From Myxococcales bacterium (GTDB taxonomy: Bacteria; Myxococcota; Myxococcia; Myxococcales; Myxococcaceae), in contig JACPVI010000062.1 of the NCBI GenBank assembly GCA_016191815.1, positions 40,069 to 104,068 on the forward strand: DNA of 64,000 nt, read 5' to 3'. Below the pieces are notes generated by a model that saw nothing but the letters and a program-made list of their open reading frames with translations, ran no database searches and was not told the origin of the DNA. The position numbers and the translations under genes were made by a program. Below are positions 45,921 through 55,104 of the stretch, one piece after another (position 1 is the first letter of the stretch; every line of letters begins with the position of its first letter).

Positions 45921-47800
45921 CTCGACTCCCAGCCCTCCATCGCCTCCTCGGCGTCATCGAGGGCGCGGCCTCGCGCGGCGTTTCCTCCGCCAGGCGCGTA
46001 GCGGCCCATCTCGCAGGTCTCCAAAACCGACAGCACCTTGGCCCTTCGCTCGGCCGGGACGCCATGGGCGGCCATCCGCTCGTCGAGCTGCGGCCGGGTG
46101 AGGCCCTGGGCGGGCCCGCCGAGCTTGGCCTCGAGCAAGTGCAGGAGCGCCTTCTCCACCTCGCCGTAGAACTCGTCGGGCGTGCCCTTCTGTGCCAGCT
46201 TCTCCGCGGCGGCGAGCCGGGCCCGCGCGGCCCGGGCCTTCTTCCGCTTCCGGCTCGCCTCGTCCTCCCGGCCGAGGGCACCGCGGACCATCGCGAGCAC
46301 GGTGGCGCCAACCCATAGACCGAGCGGCGCAAGGGCCAGCGGGATGAAGTACGGCCGGCTCCACAAGGGCTGCGCTGCCGCCGCGAAGGAGGCCTGGTAG
46401 CGAAGCGGCTTGAGGCCCGCCGGCTCCAGCTTGTTCTTCGCCGAGTCGTCGGGGGAAGTGGGCGTCGGGCCGCCGGAGGCGATGGCGTTCGCTCCCCCAG
46501 CGCCCGGAAGGGCGGTGACCTGGATGGGATCGGTCTTCGATTCCTCGTAGGCGCCGGTCTCCGGGTTGAAGAAGGCGAAGCTGAGGCCGGGGAGCGTGAA
46601 GGTGCCGGTCTGCTGCGGCATGAGCAGGTACTCCTGCACCCGCTTCCCGCCGAGCTGGTTCTTCACCGAGGCTGGCTTGTCGGAGGTGGTCGGCTCGTAG
46701 ACGCGGATCTGCGGTGGAGCGGCGAGCTTGGGCAAGGAGACGGATTTCAGGTTGCCGCGTCCCTCGAGGACGACCTTCGCGGTGATGGGCTGGCCGAGCG
46801 CGACCTCGGTCTGGGACAGCTCGTTGGCGAGGCGCCAGCGTCCCACGTTGCCCTGGGAGAAGGCGGCGGGAGCGCCGGGTGGCATGGGCTTCACCTTCAC
46901 GGCGAGGGCGTTGCTCTTCCGGTGCGAACGGTGGGCAGCGAACATGAGGCCGGTGGTGATGTCGGCCTCGGCGGGCTGGATCTGCAGCGCGCCTGGCTTC
47001 ATCGGGAAGAGCGCGCGCCGGCGCAGCAGGTAGGCCTTGTAGGGCACTCCGTCGATCACCTTCTGTTCGGCGATGAGCTGGCTCGGGCTATCCAGCTCCT
47101 CGCTCCAGAAACCTTCGAGCTTGGGCATCACCACCGGATCGATCGAGGAGACGTCGAGCCTCGAGAAGATGTAGAGCGAGAGGGTGGTCTGCTCTCCGAC
47201 GTAGACCTCCTCCTTGTCCAGGTGGAAGCGGAGGAACAGATCCGAGTCCGAGCGGGGGATCTCCGGCTCGAAGCCCATCGGATCGTCCAGGTCGCCGAAC
47301 GGATCCGGGAACGAGGGCACCGGGAAGTTGCGGAAGGGATCCGGCAGGGTGGGCCTCCGGGGGGAAGGGGGCGGCGAGGTGTGGAGCCGCCCTTTCTTCA
47401 CCTGCATCTCGATCGCCTCGGTCTTGTAGGTGCGGTCGGCGGTGGTGAGCACCGCGGGAGGGATGGTGAGGGTGCCGGCGCGGTTGGCGCGCATCACCAG
47501 CTCGTACTTCTGGACGCGCTTGATGGAGCTTCCTCCGCCGCCGAAGTGGTAGGACATCTGGGTGCTCTGGGAACGAGAGAGCACCTCGAAGTCCTCTGGC
47601 GCGGGGAACTGGAGCTGGGCGGTGTCCGGCGCCCCGGAGACGACGATGGAGAGGCGGAAGGTGTCCTCGGTGCCTACCTCGTTGCGGTCGACCGACTGGT
47701 AGAGCTCCACCTCCGCGAGCGCGGTCGAGGAGAGCAGGACCGAAAGGGCAGCGGCGGCTGGCCCCGCCCACCTGAGCGCGCTGTCACCAGTCCTTGTCAT
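45917..47800 (-). CDS. batD: BatD (oxygen tolerance protein)
   Basis: 627 aa. Signal peptide (ALSVLLSSTALA), then about 480 residues of beta-sandwich domains with the BatD start VELYQSVDRNEVGTEDTFRL. A transmembrane helix follows near 500-525, then a charged cytosolic helix bundle. Overlaps batC by 17 nt and batE by 4 nt. Confidence 0.85.
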   Translation of the reverse strand: MTRTGDSALRWAGPAAAALSVLLSSTALAEVELYQSVDRNEVGTEDTFRLSIVVSGAPDTAQLQFPAPEDFEVLSRSQSTQMSYHFGGGGSSIKRVQKYELVMRANRAGTLTIPPAVLTTADRTYKTEAIEMQVKKGRLHTSPPPSPRRPTLPDPFRNFPVPSFPDPFGDLDDPMGFEPEIPRSDSDLFLRFHLDKEEVYVGEQTTLSLYIFSRLDVSSIDPVVMPKLEGFWSEELDSPSQLIAEQKVIDGVPYKAYLLRRRALFPMKPGALQIQPAEADITTGLMFAAHRSHRKSNALAVKVKPMPPGAPAAFSQGNVGRWRLANELSQTEVALGQPITAKVVLEGRGNLKSVSLPKLAAPPQIRVYEPTTSDKPASVKNQLGGKRVQEYLLMPQQTGTFTLPGLSFAFFNPETGAYEESKTDPIQVTALPGAGGANAIASGGPTPTSPDDSAKNKLEPAGLKPLRYQASFAAAAQPLWSRPYFIPLALAPLGLWVGATVLAMVRGALGREDEASRKRKKARAARARLAAAEKLAQKGTPDEFYGEVEKALLHLLEAKLGGPAQGLTRPQLDERMAAHGVPAERRAKVLSVLETCEMGRYAPGGGNAARGRALDDAEEAMEGWESR

Positions 47801-48770
47801 TGGGCTTCCTCTGCTTGCGCTGCTGGAACCGCCAGAGCTGGAGATTCTTCTCGTTGTTGCGAGTCGAGTCCAAGAGCTTCTCCGCCTCCTGTCGGGTCAT
47901 CCCGGCGCCGCCGTCGCGCTGCTCGAGCAGCTGGGTGCCGGCGTCCTGCCCCCCGTCGGCCGCCTCCGCCCCGCCGCCGTCGCTGCCTCCCCCGTCGAGC
48001 TGGGCGCGCCCCGCATCGCCCCGCTCTTCGCGCTCCTTGCCTCCGTCTCGCCCGCCGTCCTGGCCTCCGTCTCCCCGCCCGCGGCCGCCATCCTGGCCTG
48101 CGTCCGAGGTTCCCCCGTCCTGGCCGCGCGGCGCTCCGGCGTCCTGGCCTCCGTCGGCTGGGCCCCCGCCATCTGCTCCGCCGTCCGAGCGCCCTCCGTC
48201 CATGCCGCCGTCGGCAATCCCTCCATCGCGGCGACCGCCGTCGGAGGTCCCGCCGTCGGACCGTCCGCCGTCCGCGCCGCCATCCGATCGTCCGCCATCG
48301 GGCGTGCCGCCGTCCGCCCCACTGGAGGGAGGTGGAGGCAAGTTCCGGAGCAAGACCTCCAGGTTGTGCCGTGAAAGCTCGTCGCCCGGGTCGAGCCGGA
48401 GGGCCTTCCGGTAGGCGGCGATGGCGCCCTGCTTGTCGCCCATCGAGGCCAGCGCGGTGCCCAGGTTGTAGAAGTCCTTCTGCTGCAGCTCGCCCTTCTC
48501 GGAATCTGCCACCTGGCGGTAGGCGGCCAGCGCTTCCTCGTTCCGGCCGAGCTTTAGGAGCGCGTTGCCGCGGTTGAAGGTGATCGCCTGCGAGCCGGGC
48601 AGCTCCTTCTGCGCCGCCTCGAAGCGTGAGAGGGCCTTCTCGTAGTCTCCGCGCTGATAGGCCTCCATGCCCTCCTCCACCAGCGGGTGATTCTTCTCGA
48701 AGGGGTTCATCGCCCAGGCCGAGCCGGCGGCGAGCGCGAGCCCCCAAAATGCCGCCCGGCCCGCCCTCAC
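47784..48770 (-). CDS. batC: BatC (TPR protein) with Asp-Gly-Gly repeat domain
   Basis: 328 aa from a GTG that overlaps the batB stop (GTGA). Signal peptide (about 1-20), TPR units (about 25-135), then about 150 residues of Asp-Gly-Gly triplets (SDGGADGGRSDGG...) with Arg/Ala, and a charged C-terminal helix (EAEKLLDSTRNNEKN). The repeat is a disordered glycine-acidic tract not expected in a BatC homologue; its codons make long false frames on both strands. Confidence 0.8.
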   Translation of the reverse strand: MRAGRAAFWGLALAAGSAWAMNPFEKNHPLVEEGMEAYQRGDYEKALSRFEAAQKELPGSQAITFNRGNALLKLGRNEEALAAYRQVADSEKGELQQKDFYNLGTALASMGDKQGAIAAYRKALRLDPGDELSRHNLEVLLRNLPPPPSSGADGGTPDGGRSDGGADGGRSDGGTSDGGRRDGGIADGGMDGGRSDGGADGGGPADGGQDAGAPRGQDGGTSDAGQDGGRGRGDGGQDGGRDGGKEREERGDAGRAQLDGGGSDGGGAEAADGGQDAGTQLLEQRDGGAGMTRQEAEKLLDSTRNNEKNLQLWRFQQRKQRKPNDKDW

Positions 48771-49816
48771 GCCGGCCTCCGGCGGGAAGTGCGGACCAGC
48801 ATCCCGGCCGCGAGGAGCGAAAGGCCAACCGCCAGGAAGGGCTGATACCCCTCGGCGTAGCGGACGGTCAGCCGGCTCTCCAGCTCGCTCTTCTGCATCC
48901 GGTCGATGATCGCCACCACTTGGCCCATGGCGACTGACCTGGGCTCGTGGAACAGCTCGCCGCCGGTGGCCTCGGCGATGGCGGTGAGGCCGGCGCGGTC
49001 CAGCCGGGTGAGCACCGTGGTGCCGGAGGCGTCCTTCTTGTACCCGACCATCTCGCCCCGCTTGTTGAGGAGCGGGATGGGCTCGCCCTGCTCGCTGCCG
49101 ATGCCCACCGCGAGCACCTTCACCCCGGCATCCCCAAGCGCCTCGACCCCCTCCGACACCTCGCCGGTCAGGTCCTCCCCATCGGAGATCAGCACCACCA
49201 CTTTGTCCTTCGCCCCCCCGGCGTTCTCCAACACCTGCTTCGAGAGCAAGAGGGCCGCGCCGATGTTGGTGCCGCCCTGGGGCATCGCGTCGGGCTCGAT
49301 CGCCCGGAGGAACATCTTCGCCGCTCCGTAGTCGGAGGTGAGCGGGCATTGGATGAAGGCATCGCCCGCGAACGCCACGATGCCCACCCGGTCTCCCTTC
49401 AGCTGGTCGAGCAAGGTGGTCAGCTCCAGCTTGGCGCGCTCCAGCCGCGAGGGCTGGACGTCGCGGGCGAGCATCGAGTTGGAGGCGTCCAGCGCCACCA
49501 CCACGTCGATGCCGCGACGCTTGGCCAATTCGCTGTGGCTCCCGCACTGCGGCTGGGCGAGGGCAAAGGCGAAGAGGAGGAGCCCAAGCCCGTAGAGGAC
49601 GCCCTGCGCCAGCGGCCGCCCCACCGAGACGCCGGGGGCGATCCGATCGGCCAGCCGGGCGGAGAAGACCCGGGAGAGCCGGCTTTTCCGGCGCGCCGCC
49701 AAAACCACCGCCAGCGCCAGGAGGAGGACCGACAGCCCGAGCAAGAGCAGGAAGGCCGGGCGCGCCAGCCCGAGCTGGTAGCCGAGGAGCGTGAAGCGCC
49801 AGCCCGCGCCGTTCAC
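48767..49816 (-). CDS. batB: BatB (von Willebrand A membrane protein)
   Basis: 349 aa from a GTG overlapping the batA stop (GTGA). Two N-terminal helices, then a VWA domain with MIDAS DASNS and TLLDQLKGDRVGIVAFAG, and a C-terminal helix. It follows the BatB layout and is translationally coupled to batA and batC. Confidence 0.85.
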   Translation of the reverse strand: MNGAGWRFTLLGYQLGLARPAFLLLLGLSVLLLALAVVLAARRKSRLSRVFSARLADRIAPGVSVGRPLAQGVLYGLGLLLFAFALAQPQCGSHSELAKRRGIDVVVALDASNSMLARDVQPSRLERAKLELTTLLDQLKGDRVGIVAFAGDAFIQCPLTSDYGAAKMFLRAIEPDAMPQGGTNIGAALLLSKQVLENAGGAKDKVVVLISDGEDLTGEVSEGVEALGDAGVKVLAVGIGSEQGEPIPLLNKRGEMVGYKKDASGTTVLTRLDRAGLTAIAEATGGELFHEPRSVAMGQVVAIIDRMQKSELESRLTVRYAEGYQPFLAVGLSLLAAGMLVRTSRRRPA

Positions 49817-50823
49817 GGGAACACCTCGAGCAGCGTCCTTCGGAGGCACAGCTCCAGCGCCGCCAGCGCGAATGCCCAGAGCAGATAGGGGTGGAACCCT
49901 TCGCGCAGGTTGGCCATCGCCCCGCCCTCCAGGAGCTTGGACCGCTCGAGCGAGTCGAGCACCTTCTTTAGCCCCAGGCGAAGGGACTCCCGGTCGGTGG
50001 CCTGGTAGTACTCCCCGCCGGTCTTGTCGGCGATGTCCTGGAGGAGCTTGGGATTGATGGGGATCTCCGCCTCCCGCCAGACGGTGTTTCCGAAGAGGTC
50101 CTCCCCCGCCGGGAAAGGCACCTTCCCGCCCTTCCCCACCAGGATGGTGTACACCGGAATCCCCAGCGCCTCGGCCATCGCGGCGGCGTCGATGGGAGAG
50201 ATCTTCCCCGAGTTGTTGTCCCCGTCGGTGATGAGCACCACCACCCGGCTCTTGGCGTCGCTGTCCCGCAGCCGGTTCAAGGAGCTGGTCAAGGCGTCGC
50301 CGATCGCGGTGCCGTCCTCGAGCACGCGGGTGCGGAGCTGGCGGAGCACCTCCCGGAGCACCCCGTAATCGAGGGTGAGCGGCGCCTGGGTGTAGGCCGC
50401 GCCGGAGAACACCACCAGGCCGATCCGGTCGTTCACCCGCCCACCGATGAACTCCGAGAGCACCTCCTTGGCCACGTGCAGGCGGTTCTTGGGCCTGAAG
50501 TCGCCCGCCTCCATCGAGGTGGAGAGGTCGAGGGCAATCATGATGTCGATGCCCTCCACCGAGAGGTCCCGCACCCGGGCGTCGCGCTCCTGCGGGCGCG
50601 CGAGGGCGATCACCGCCAGGCAATAGGCGCACAGGCGCATCGCCGGCAAGAGCCAGACGAGGTAGGGCCTGACGCCGCGACCGGTGGCGTGGAACACTCC
50701 CATGGCGGGGAAGCGCAGGACCGCGCGGGAGCGGCGCTCCCTCAGCTCCTGCCAGAGGATGAGCGGGGCCAGGACCAAGAGCCAGAGCACCTGTGGGCTA
50801 TGAAGCTCGAGCTGGGCTGGCAT
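49813..50823 (-). CDS. batA: BatA (von Willebrand A membrane protein)
   Basis: 336 aa. Helices near residues 10-25 and 55-80, then a VWA domain with the MIDAS motif DLSTSM and DRIGLVVFSG, and a C-terminal helix. BatA and BatB form periplasmic ring-like complexes in other bacteria. Its start overlaps the end of the BatD-like gene by 26 nt. Confidence 0.85.
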   Translation of the reverse strand: MPAQLELHSPQVLWLLVLAPLILWQELRERRSRAVLRFPAMGVFHATGRGVRPYLVWLLPAMRLCAYCLAVIALARPQERDARVRDLSVEGIDIMIALDLSTSMEAGDFRPKNRLHVAKEVLSEFIGGRVNDRIGLVVFSGAAYTQAPLTLDYGVLREVLRQLRTRVLEDGTAIGDALTSSLNRLRDSDAKSRVVVLITDGDNNSGKISPIDAAAMAEALGIPVYTILVGKGGKVPFPAGEDLFGNTVWREAEIPINPKLLQDIADKTGGEYYQATDRESLRLGLKKVLDSLERSKLLEGGAMANLREGFHPYLLWAFALAALELCLRRTLLEVFP

Positions 50824-51769
50824 GGCCGTACGCTGCGGGCGCGGGCGCTAGAGGAGGGGTGAGGTGGACCAAGCGGTAGCCGAACTCCAGCGAGGCCCTG
50901 CACTGGTCCGCGGTGGCGGAGGCCCGGGCGTACTTGACCAGGTCCGACTCGAGGCAGAAGCGGGCCAGCTCCTCCGAAGGCAGGCCCGGGGTGTGGAGCC
51001 GGCGCAGCTCCTCCATTAGCTCGGAGCTTGTGCTCTCCAGCGCGTCGATCTCGTACCGCTCGCCCAGGTAGCCGCGGAGAATCTCCGAGAGCCGGAAGTG
51101 GAACTCGCGGAACTTCCCCTTTTGGGGGAGCTGCTCGGCGCACAGCGAGTCGAGCGCGGTCAGGGTCCGTTCATGGAGCGGCTTCACCGGTACGGCCACC
51201 GCGGGACGCGGGCGGTTGAGCCAGCGGTAGGCGGCGTAGCCCAAGAGCGCGGCGGCGAGGATGGCGCCCAGCACGTAGAAGAGCCGCCAGGTGCGCACCG
51301 GCACCTCCTCGGGCGGATGGATGTCGTAGAGGGCTTCCCCCCTCTCGGCCTCGGGGGGGAGCGACTGCTTCCCGTCCACCGTGATGCCGGTGGCGGTCCA
51401 CTCGGAGGCGCCCTCCGGGGTGGCGACATCGAAGGTCACTGCGGGCAGCTCCTTCTTGCCCAGCTCGAAGAGGGCGAGGCGGAGCTGGAAAGTGGTGGTG
51501 GCGCTCTGCTTCCCATCGATGCGGCTTCGCCTGTGGTCCAAGAGCTCGAAGGCGCCGAGGTCCCCCACCGGCCGCAGCTCGTAGCGGTGGTCCTTCGGGT
51601 GGGTGATGACGAGCTGGTAGGTGAAGGGCTCGCCCAAGAGCACCGCGCTGGGCGTGGCGTGACGCTTGAAGCCCAGCGGCTCGACCGCCTCCGCCGTGGC
51701 GGCGAGCAGGCAGCCGGCTGCGAGAAGAGCGGGTGAGCAAAAGAGCCGTGGCTTCGGCCGATGCCTCAC
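50798..51769 (-). CDS. BatD-like membrane protein of the Bat operon
   Basis: 323 aa from a GTG at 51769. Signal peptide (SPALLAAGCLLAATAEA), a beta domain (about 30-165), a transmembrane helix (about 175-200) and a cytosolic helical domain (FHFRLSEILRGYLGERY). This is the DUF4381-type/BatD-related protein usual before batA. It is the first gene of the six-gene Bat run; the usual moxR ATPase and DUF58 genes are absent, since the next gene upstream is a kinase on the other strand. Confidence 0.7.
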   Translation of the reverse strand: MRHRPKPRLFCSPALLAAGCLLAATAEAVEPLGFKRHATPSAVLLGEPFTYQLVITHPKDHRYELRPVGDLGAFELLDHRRSRIDGKQSATTTFQLRLALFELGKKELPAVTFDVATPEGASEWTATGITVDGKQSLPPEAERGEALYDIHPPEEVPVRTWRLFYVLGAILAAALLGYAAYRWLNRPRPAVAVPVKPLHERTLTALDSLCAEQLPQKGKFREFHFRLSEILRGYLGERYEIDALESTSSELMEELRRLHTPGLPSEELARFCLESDLVKYARASATADQCRASLEFGYRLVHLTPPLAPAPAAYGHASPARAS

Positions 51770-51962
51770 TTTGCAGATACCTCGGCGCGCAAACAGAGTG
51801 CCGGGCCAAAAATGCCCGGCCGCCGAGAGGAAGTCCTCGGCTTCACGATGGCCCCCCCTCGGCTGACAATCGGCCGCGAACCTACCACGCGCGCGGCTGC
51901 CACGCTCCTCGCGGCGCGGCTCGACCGGCGCGAAGCGGAGGTGCTTTAGTCCTTCGAGCGCC

Positions 51963-53522
51963 ATGCGAGGATCGTACTGCTCGGTGTGCGGGCACAAAGT
52001 CCTGCCCGGGGAGGTCTGCTGCCCCGAGGAAGCCACCGAGATCGAGGTGGCCACCGCTCCGACGGTAAAGAGCGATCCGCTGGTGGGGATGCGCCTCGGC
52101 GAGTATTCGGTCCTCGAGCGGATCGGGATGGGGGGCATCGGCATCGTCTACAAGGCGGTCCAGCCGGTGATCGAGAAGACGGTCGCGGTCAAGGTGCTGC
52201 GCCCGGAGGTCGCCGACGACCCGGAACAGATACGCCGGCTGTTGGCCGAGGCCCGGCTGGTGGCCTCCATCAAGCACCGCGGGATCATCGACATCTTCGG
52301 CTTCGGAAACCTCGAGGACGGGCGCCAGTACCTGGTGATGGAGTACCTGGACGGCTCGGCGCTCGAGGAGGTGATCAGCCGGCAAGCCCCGATGCCGGCC
52401 AGGGAGGCGATCTCCATCCTCGATGATGTCCTCGCCGCGCTGGACGCGGCGCACCGCGCGGGGGTGGTGCACCGAGACCTCAAGCCCTCGAACATCTTCG
52501 TGGTGTCCCAGCCGGACGGCACCCAGTACGCCAAGGTGCTCGATTTCGGGCTGGCGAAGGGCAACCTCTTGTGGGGAGGCTCGAAGACACCGCAGTCCCG
52601 GGTGCTTGGCACCCCGCGCTACATGGCGCCGGAGCAGGCGCGAGGGACCGCCGCCAGCCCGCGCTCCGACCTCTACGCGGTGGGGGTGATCGCCTTCGAG
52701 ATGCTCACCGGCCGGATGCCCTTCGACGCGCCGACCTTCTACGAGCTGGTGAAGCGCCAGATGGAGCACATGGCGCCGATGCCCTCATCCTTCCATGGGG
52801 GCATCCCCTCCAGCCTCGACCAGGTGGTGTCGAAGCTATTGGAGAGAAACCCCAGCGCCCGGCCGGGCTCCGCCTCGCAAGTCCGGGCCGAGCTGACGCG
52901 GGTTCGCAAGGAACTGATGGGGACCGAGACCAAGGTGGTGACTGACCACAGCGCCGAGACGGTGGACGAGGACCCCGAGAAGATCTTTCCGGCCGCCGCG
53001 AGGACGACGGCGCAGTCGGCGATCGGGAGATCCGCGAGGCGGGTGGCCTTCGTCGCCGTGGCGGTGGTGGGGCTGCTCTTGCTGGTGGGAACCGTGCTCG
53101 GGCTGAGGGGCGGCAGAGCGGCGGGTCGGGGGGCGGTGAAGGCGCCCGAGCCGGAGCATCAGGCTGCCCAGACCCCGGTGGCACCCCAGCCCAGCGACCA
53201 GGAGTCAGCGAAAGCGCCTTCGATGCCCGCTCCGAAGCCGGAGGGGGCAGTGCCGGGAGTTCCGGGCTGGGACGCCTCGCTCGCCAGGCGCATCGAGCGC
53301 TTGGAGCGCCGGCTCAAAGCTGGGCAGCTCTCCGAGAGGCAGCACGCCGCCGAGCTCGTCTTCCTCAAGCGCGCGAGGGAGAAGGTGGGGGCCGCGAGCA
53401 GCGAGAAGGCCCGCCGCGAGGCCGAGCAATACGTGGCGACCATCGAGGCGCGCGCGCCGAGCTGGAGCACGTCGGCCAAGGGCCCGTCCCCGCGGAGAGG
53501 CTCGCGGCTCGACCGCCGCTAG
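51963..53522 (+). CDS. Ser/Thr protein kinase with N-terminal zinc ribbon
   Basis: 519 aa. YCSVCGHKVLPGEVCC (residues about 5-21) is a zinc ribbon. The kinase domain (about 45-320) has the G-loop GMGGIGIVYKA, VAVKVLR lysine, HRDLKPSNI catalytic loop, DFGLAKG, GTPRYMAPEQARG and SDLYAVG. One transmembrane helix (about 360-385) and a coiled/helical extracytoplasmic tail follow. It is an active Hanks-type kinase by sequence. Convergent with the lyase gene (4-nt overlap). Confidence 0.9.
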   Translation: MRGSYCSVCGHKVLPGEVCCPEEATEIEVATAPTVKSDPLVGMRLGEYSVLERIGMGGIGIVYKAVQPVIEKTVAVKVLRPEVADDPEQIRRLLAEARLVASIKHRGIIDIFGFGNLEDGRQYLVMEYLDGSALEEVISRQAPMPAREAISILDDVLAALDAAHRAGVVHRDLKPSNIFVVSQPDGTQYAKVLDFGLAKGNLLWGGSKTPQSRVLGTPRYMAPEQARGTAASPRSDLYAVGVIAFEMLTGRMPFDAPTFYELVKRQMEHMAPMPSSFHGGIPSSLDQVVSKLLERNPSARPGSASQVRAELTRVRKELMGTETKVVTDHSAETVDEDPEKIFPAAARTTAQSAIGRSARRVAFVAVAVVGLLLLVGTVLGLRGGRAAGRGAVKAPEPEHQAAQTPVAPQPSDQESAKAPSMPAPKPEGAVPGVPGWDASLARRIERLERRLKAGQLSERQHAAELVFLKRAREKVGAASSEKARREAEQYVATIEARAPSWSTSAKGPSPRRGSRLDRR

Positions 53523-54748
53523 CGGCGCGGGCGCGTGCTGCGATCGTGGGTCCAGTTGGTCCAGCCCATGTTCTTGCCGGGACGAGCAGGGTTCGCGGTG
53601 GGGAAGCTGGTGCCGTAGGCGTGATTGATGAGCCACGGGTTCCACTCGTCGTCGCCCTCGGCCCACCAGCCTCCGAACTTCTGGTGGAGGTTGAGGAGGT
53701 AGCGAGCGGCGCGGAGCAGCGCCTGGTCCTCCCACGCCCAGGCGTCGTGGCCGGCGCGGTGGAGGATCTCCGCCTGCACCGAGGCGCCCTCGAACGCGCC
53801 CCACGCATAGCCGGTGTGGCAGGGGGGCCAGGTGAAGGCGCAACCCCGGCGCATGTCGTCGGGGAACGCACCTTCGATCGAGTATCCGTTCTTGGTGGCA
53901 CCCTGCGGGTTGACCCCGACCGGCTCGAGAGGGTCGGCCTGCCACGACAGCTCGCCGTAGGAGAATCCCGCGTACGACGAACGGTCGCCGAGGTAGCCCT
54001 TGAACACCGCGGCGGCACGGTTCATCTGCTGCTGTCCCAGGGCCTGGTCCTGCGGATCGGCCGAACGCATCAGGTAGGCAGCCACCGCGGCCCGGCTGGC
54101 GCCGGCGTGGGTGCCCCAGTTGTTGGGGCGGTCCTCGTGGGTGGAGATGAGGGTCCGACCGTCTAGGTTCTCCGTCAACGTACGCCGGAGCCAGGAGCGG
54201 AAGCGAGGCTCCTCGACGGAAGGATCCAGACCGACCAGATCCGCGGCGATGACGTAGGCGGCGAGCTCACGGCCGAGCGCCAGGGTGCGCCCGCCCAGCT
54301 CCGTGTCGATCGCCTGCGTGCACTGACTGCGCACCTCGGTGCGGTACTTCTGGTCGCCGGTGCGAGCGAAGACGAGCGCCTTGGCCAACACGTAGACGTT
54401 GTTCATCTGGTCCTGGTTGCTGAGGTCGGGCGCCCCGGCCGGTGCGTCCGCCTGGGCCTTGAGCTGCGACCAGGCAGTGCCGGAGATGGGGAGGGCGAGC
54501 ACTTCCGCCCGGGAGATCCAGATTCCTTCGGCGAGCAGGCCACCATCGGGCGAGGAAACCGGTGCGAGCCGCCCGCTGTCGGCGGAGGCGGCAACGCCCG
54601 CGTCCGGTGAACCTGGCGGAGGGGCGTTTCGGACGAGGACCTCGATGGGCTCTTCGCCGGACTCCGGGGCTCCACCTGGGTCGGCCGGAGGGCCGCAGGC
54701 GATGGCCAGCAGCGGAAGCCACAGTAAGCGCAAGGGCCGGCCGTGCAT
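53519..54748 (-). CDS. alginate-lyase-like lipoprotein
   Basis: 409 aa from the ATG at 54748 (GGAGG 9 nt upstream). The lipobox LLAIAC gives a lipidated Cys at about 18. A proline-rich linker follows, then an alpha/alpha toroid-like core with NNWGTHAGASR, NGYSIEGAFPDD and SYAGFSYGELSW, the pattern of alginate/chondroitin lyase-type domains. It may cleave an acidic polysaccharide at the cell surface. Divergent from the radC operon. Confidence 0.65.
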   Translation of the reverse strand: MHGRPLRLLWLPLLAIACGPPADPGGAPESGEEPIEVLVRNAPPPGSPDAGVAASADSGRLAPVSSPDGGLLAEGIWISRAEVLALPISGTAWSQLKAQADAPAGAPDLSNQDQMNNVYVLAKALVFARTGDQKYRTEVRSQCTQAIDTELGGRTLALGRELAAYVIAADLVGLDPSVEEPRFRSWLRRTLTENLDGRTLISTHEDRPNNWGTHAGASRAAVAAYLMRSADPQDQALGQQQMNRAAAVFKGYLGDRSSYAGFSYGELSWQADPLEPVGVNPQGATKNGYSIEGAFPDDMRRGCAFTWPPCHTGYAWGAFEGASVQAEILHRAGHDAWAWEDQALLRAARYLLNLHQKFGGWWAEGDDEWNPWLINHAYGTSFPTANPARPGKNMGWTNWTHDRSTRPRR

Positions 54749-55104
54749 CGAGCTGTCCTCCCACGAGTGCATCGGAGAGCGAAGCAGCCCTCGTGCCGCG
54801 CCCAGGTGACTGAGATCACTCGGTTTGCCGCGGGAGCGGGGCAGCCCCGCGCCGGCGCGTGGCCGCCGCAGTTGTCCCATCGATGCGACACCAGAGCGCG
54901 GTTCGACAGGCTCAACGCAAACCGGATTCCCGTTCGGACGCTCCGCGGAGCGTAGCTGTATTCCCGCCCGGCGAGAGTCCGCTGGAGCATCGCTGCTCGT
55001 CCTCCTGGTCGTTCGCTGCGCGCCTGGCGAGACGGTGGCGATCCCGCCCCACTCGGGGAACGCGCGGCATACCGGTTGCTCCGGGCCGGCGCGGAGGACG
55101 GGAG
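54749..55104. other. 356-nt intergenic region without a gene
   Basis: It lies between the divergent lyase and radC starts and holds no convincing coding frame. It contains a REP-like remnant (54899-54925) and a perfect 16-bp palindrome ACGCTCCGCGGAGCGT (54938-54953). A short inverted repeat GTGA-CTGAGA-TCAC lies near 54808. No clear -35/-10 was recognised. Confidence 0.5.
54899..54925. repeat. dispersed REP-like repeat remnant
   Basis: The stretch starting CGGTTCGACAGGCTCA matches, from memory, the core of a short repeat dispersed in intergenic regions of many genomes (consensus around TTCGACAGGCTCA followed by GCGAAC). Here the second half is degenerate (ACGCAAACCGG). The identity is from motif memory and was not searched. 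Confidence 0.35.

Noticed and set aside
47897..48322. Several overlapping frames inside the Asp-Gly-Gly tract of batC
   Set aside because: They are by-products of a repetitive codon pattern; only the batC frame has a signal peptide and TPRs.
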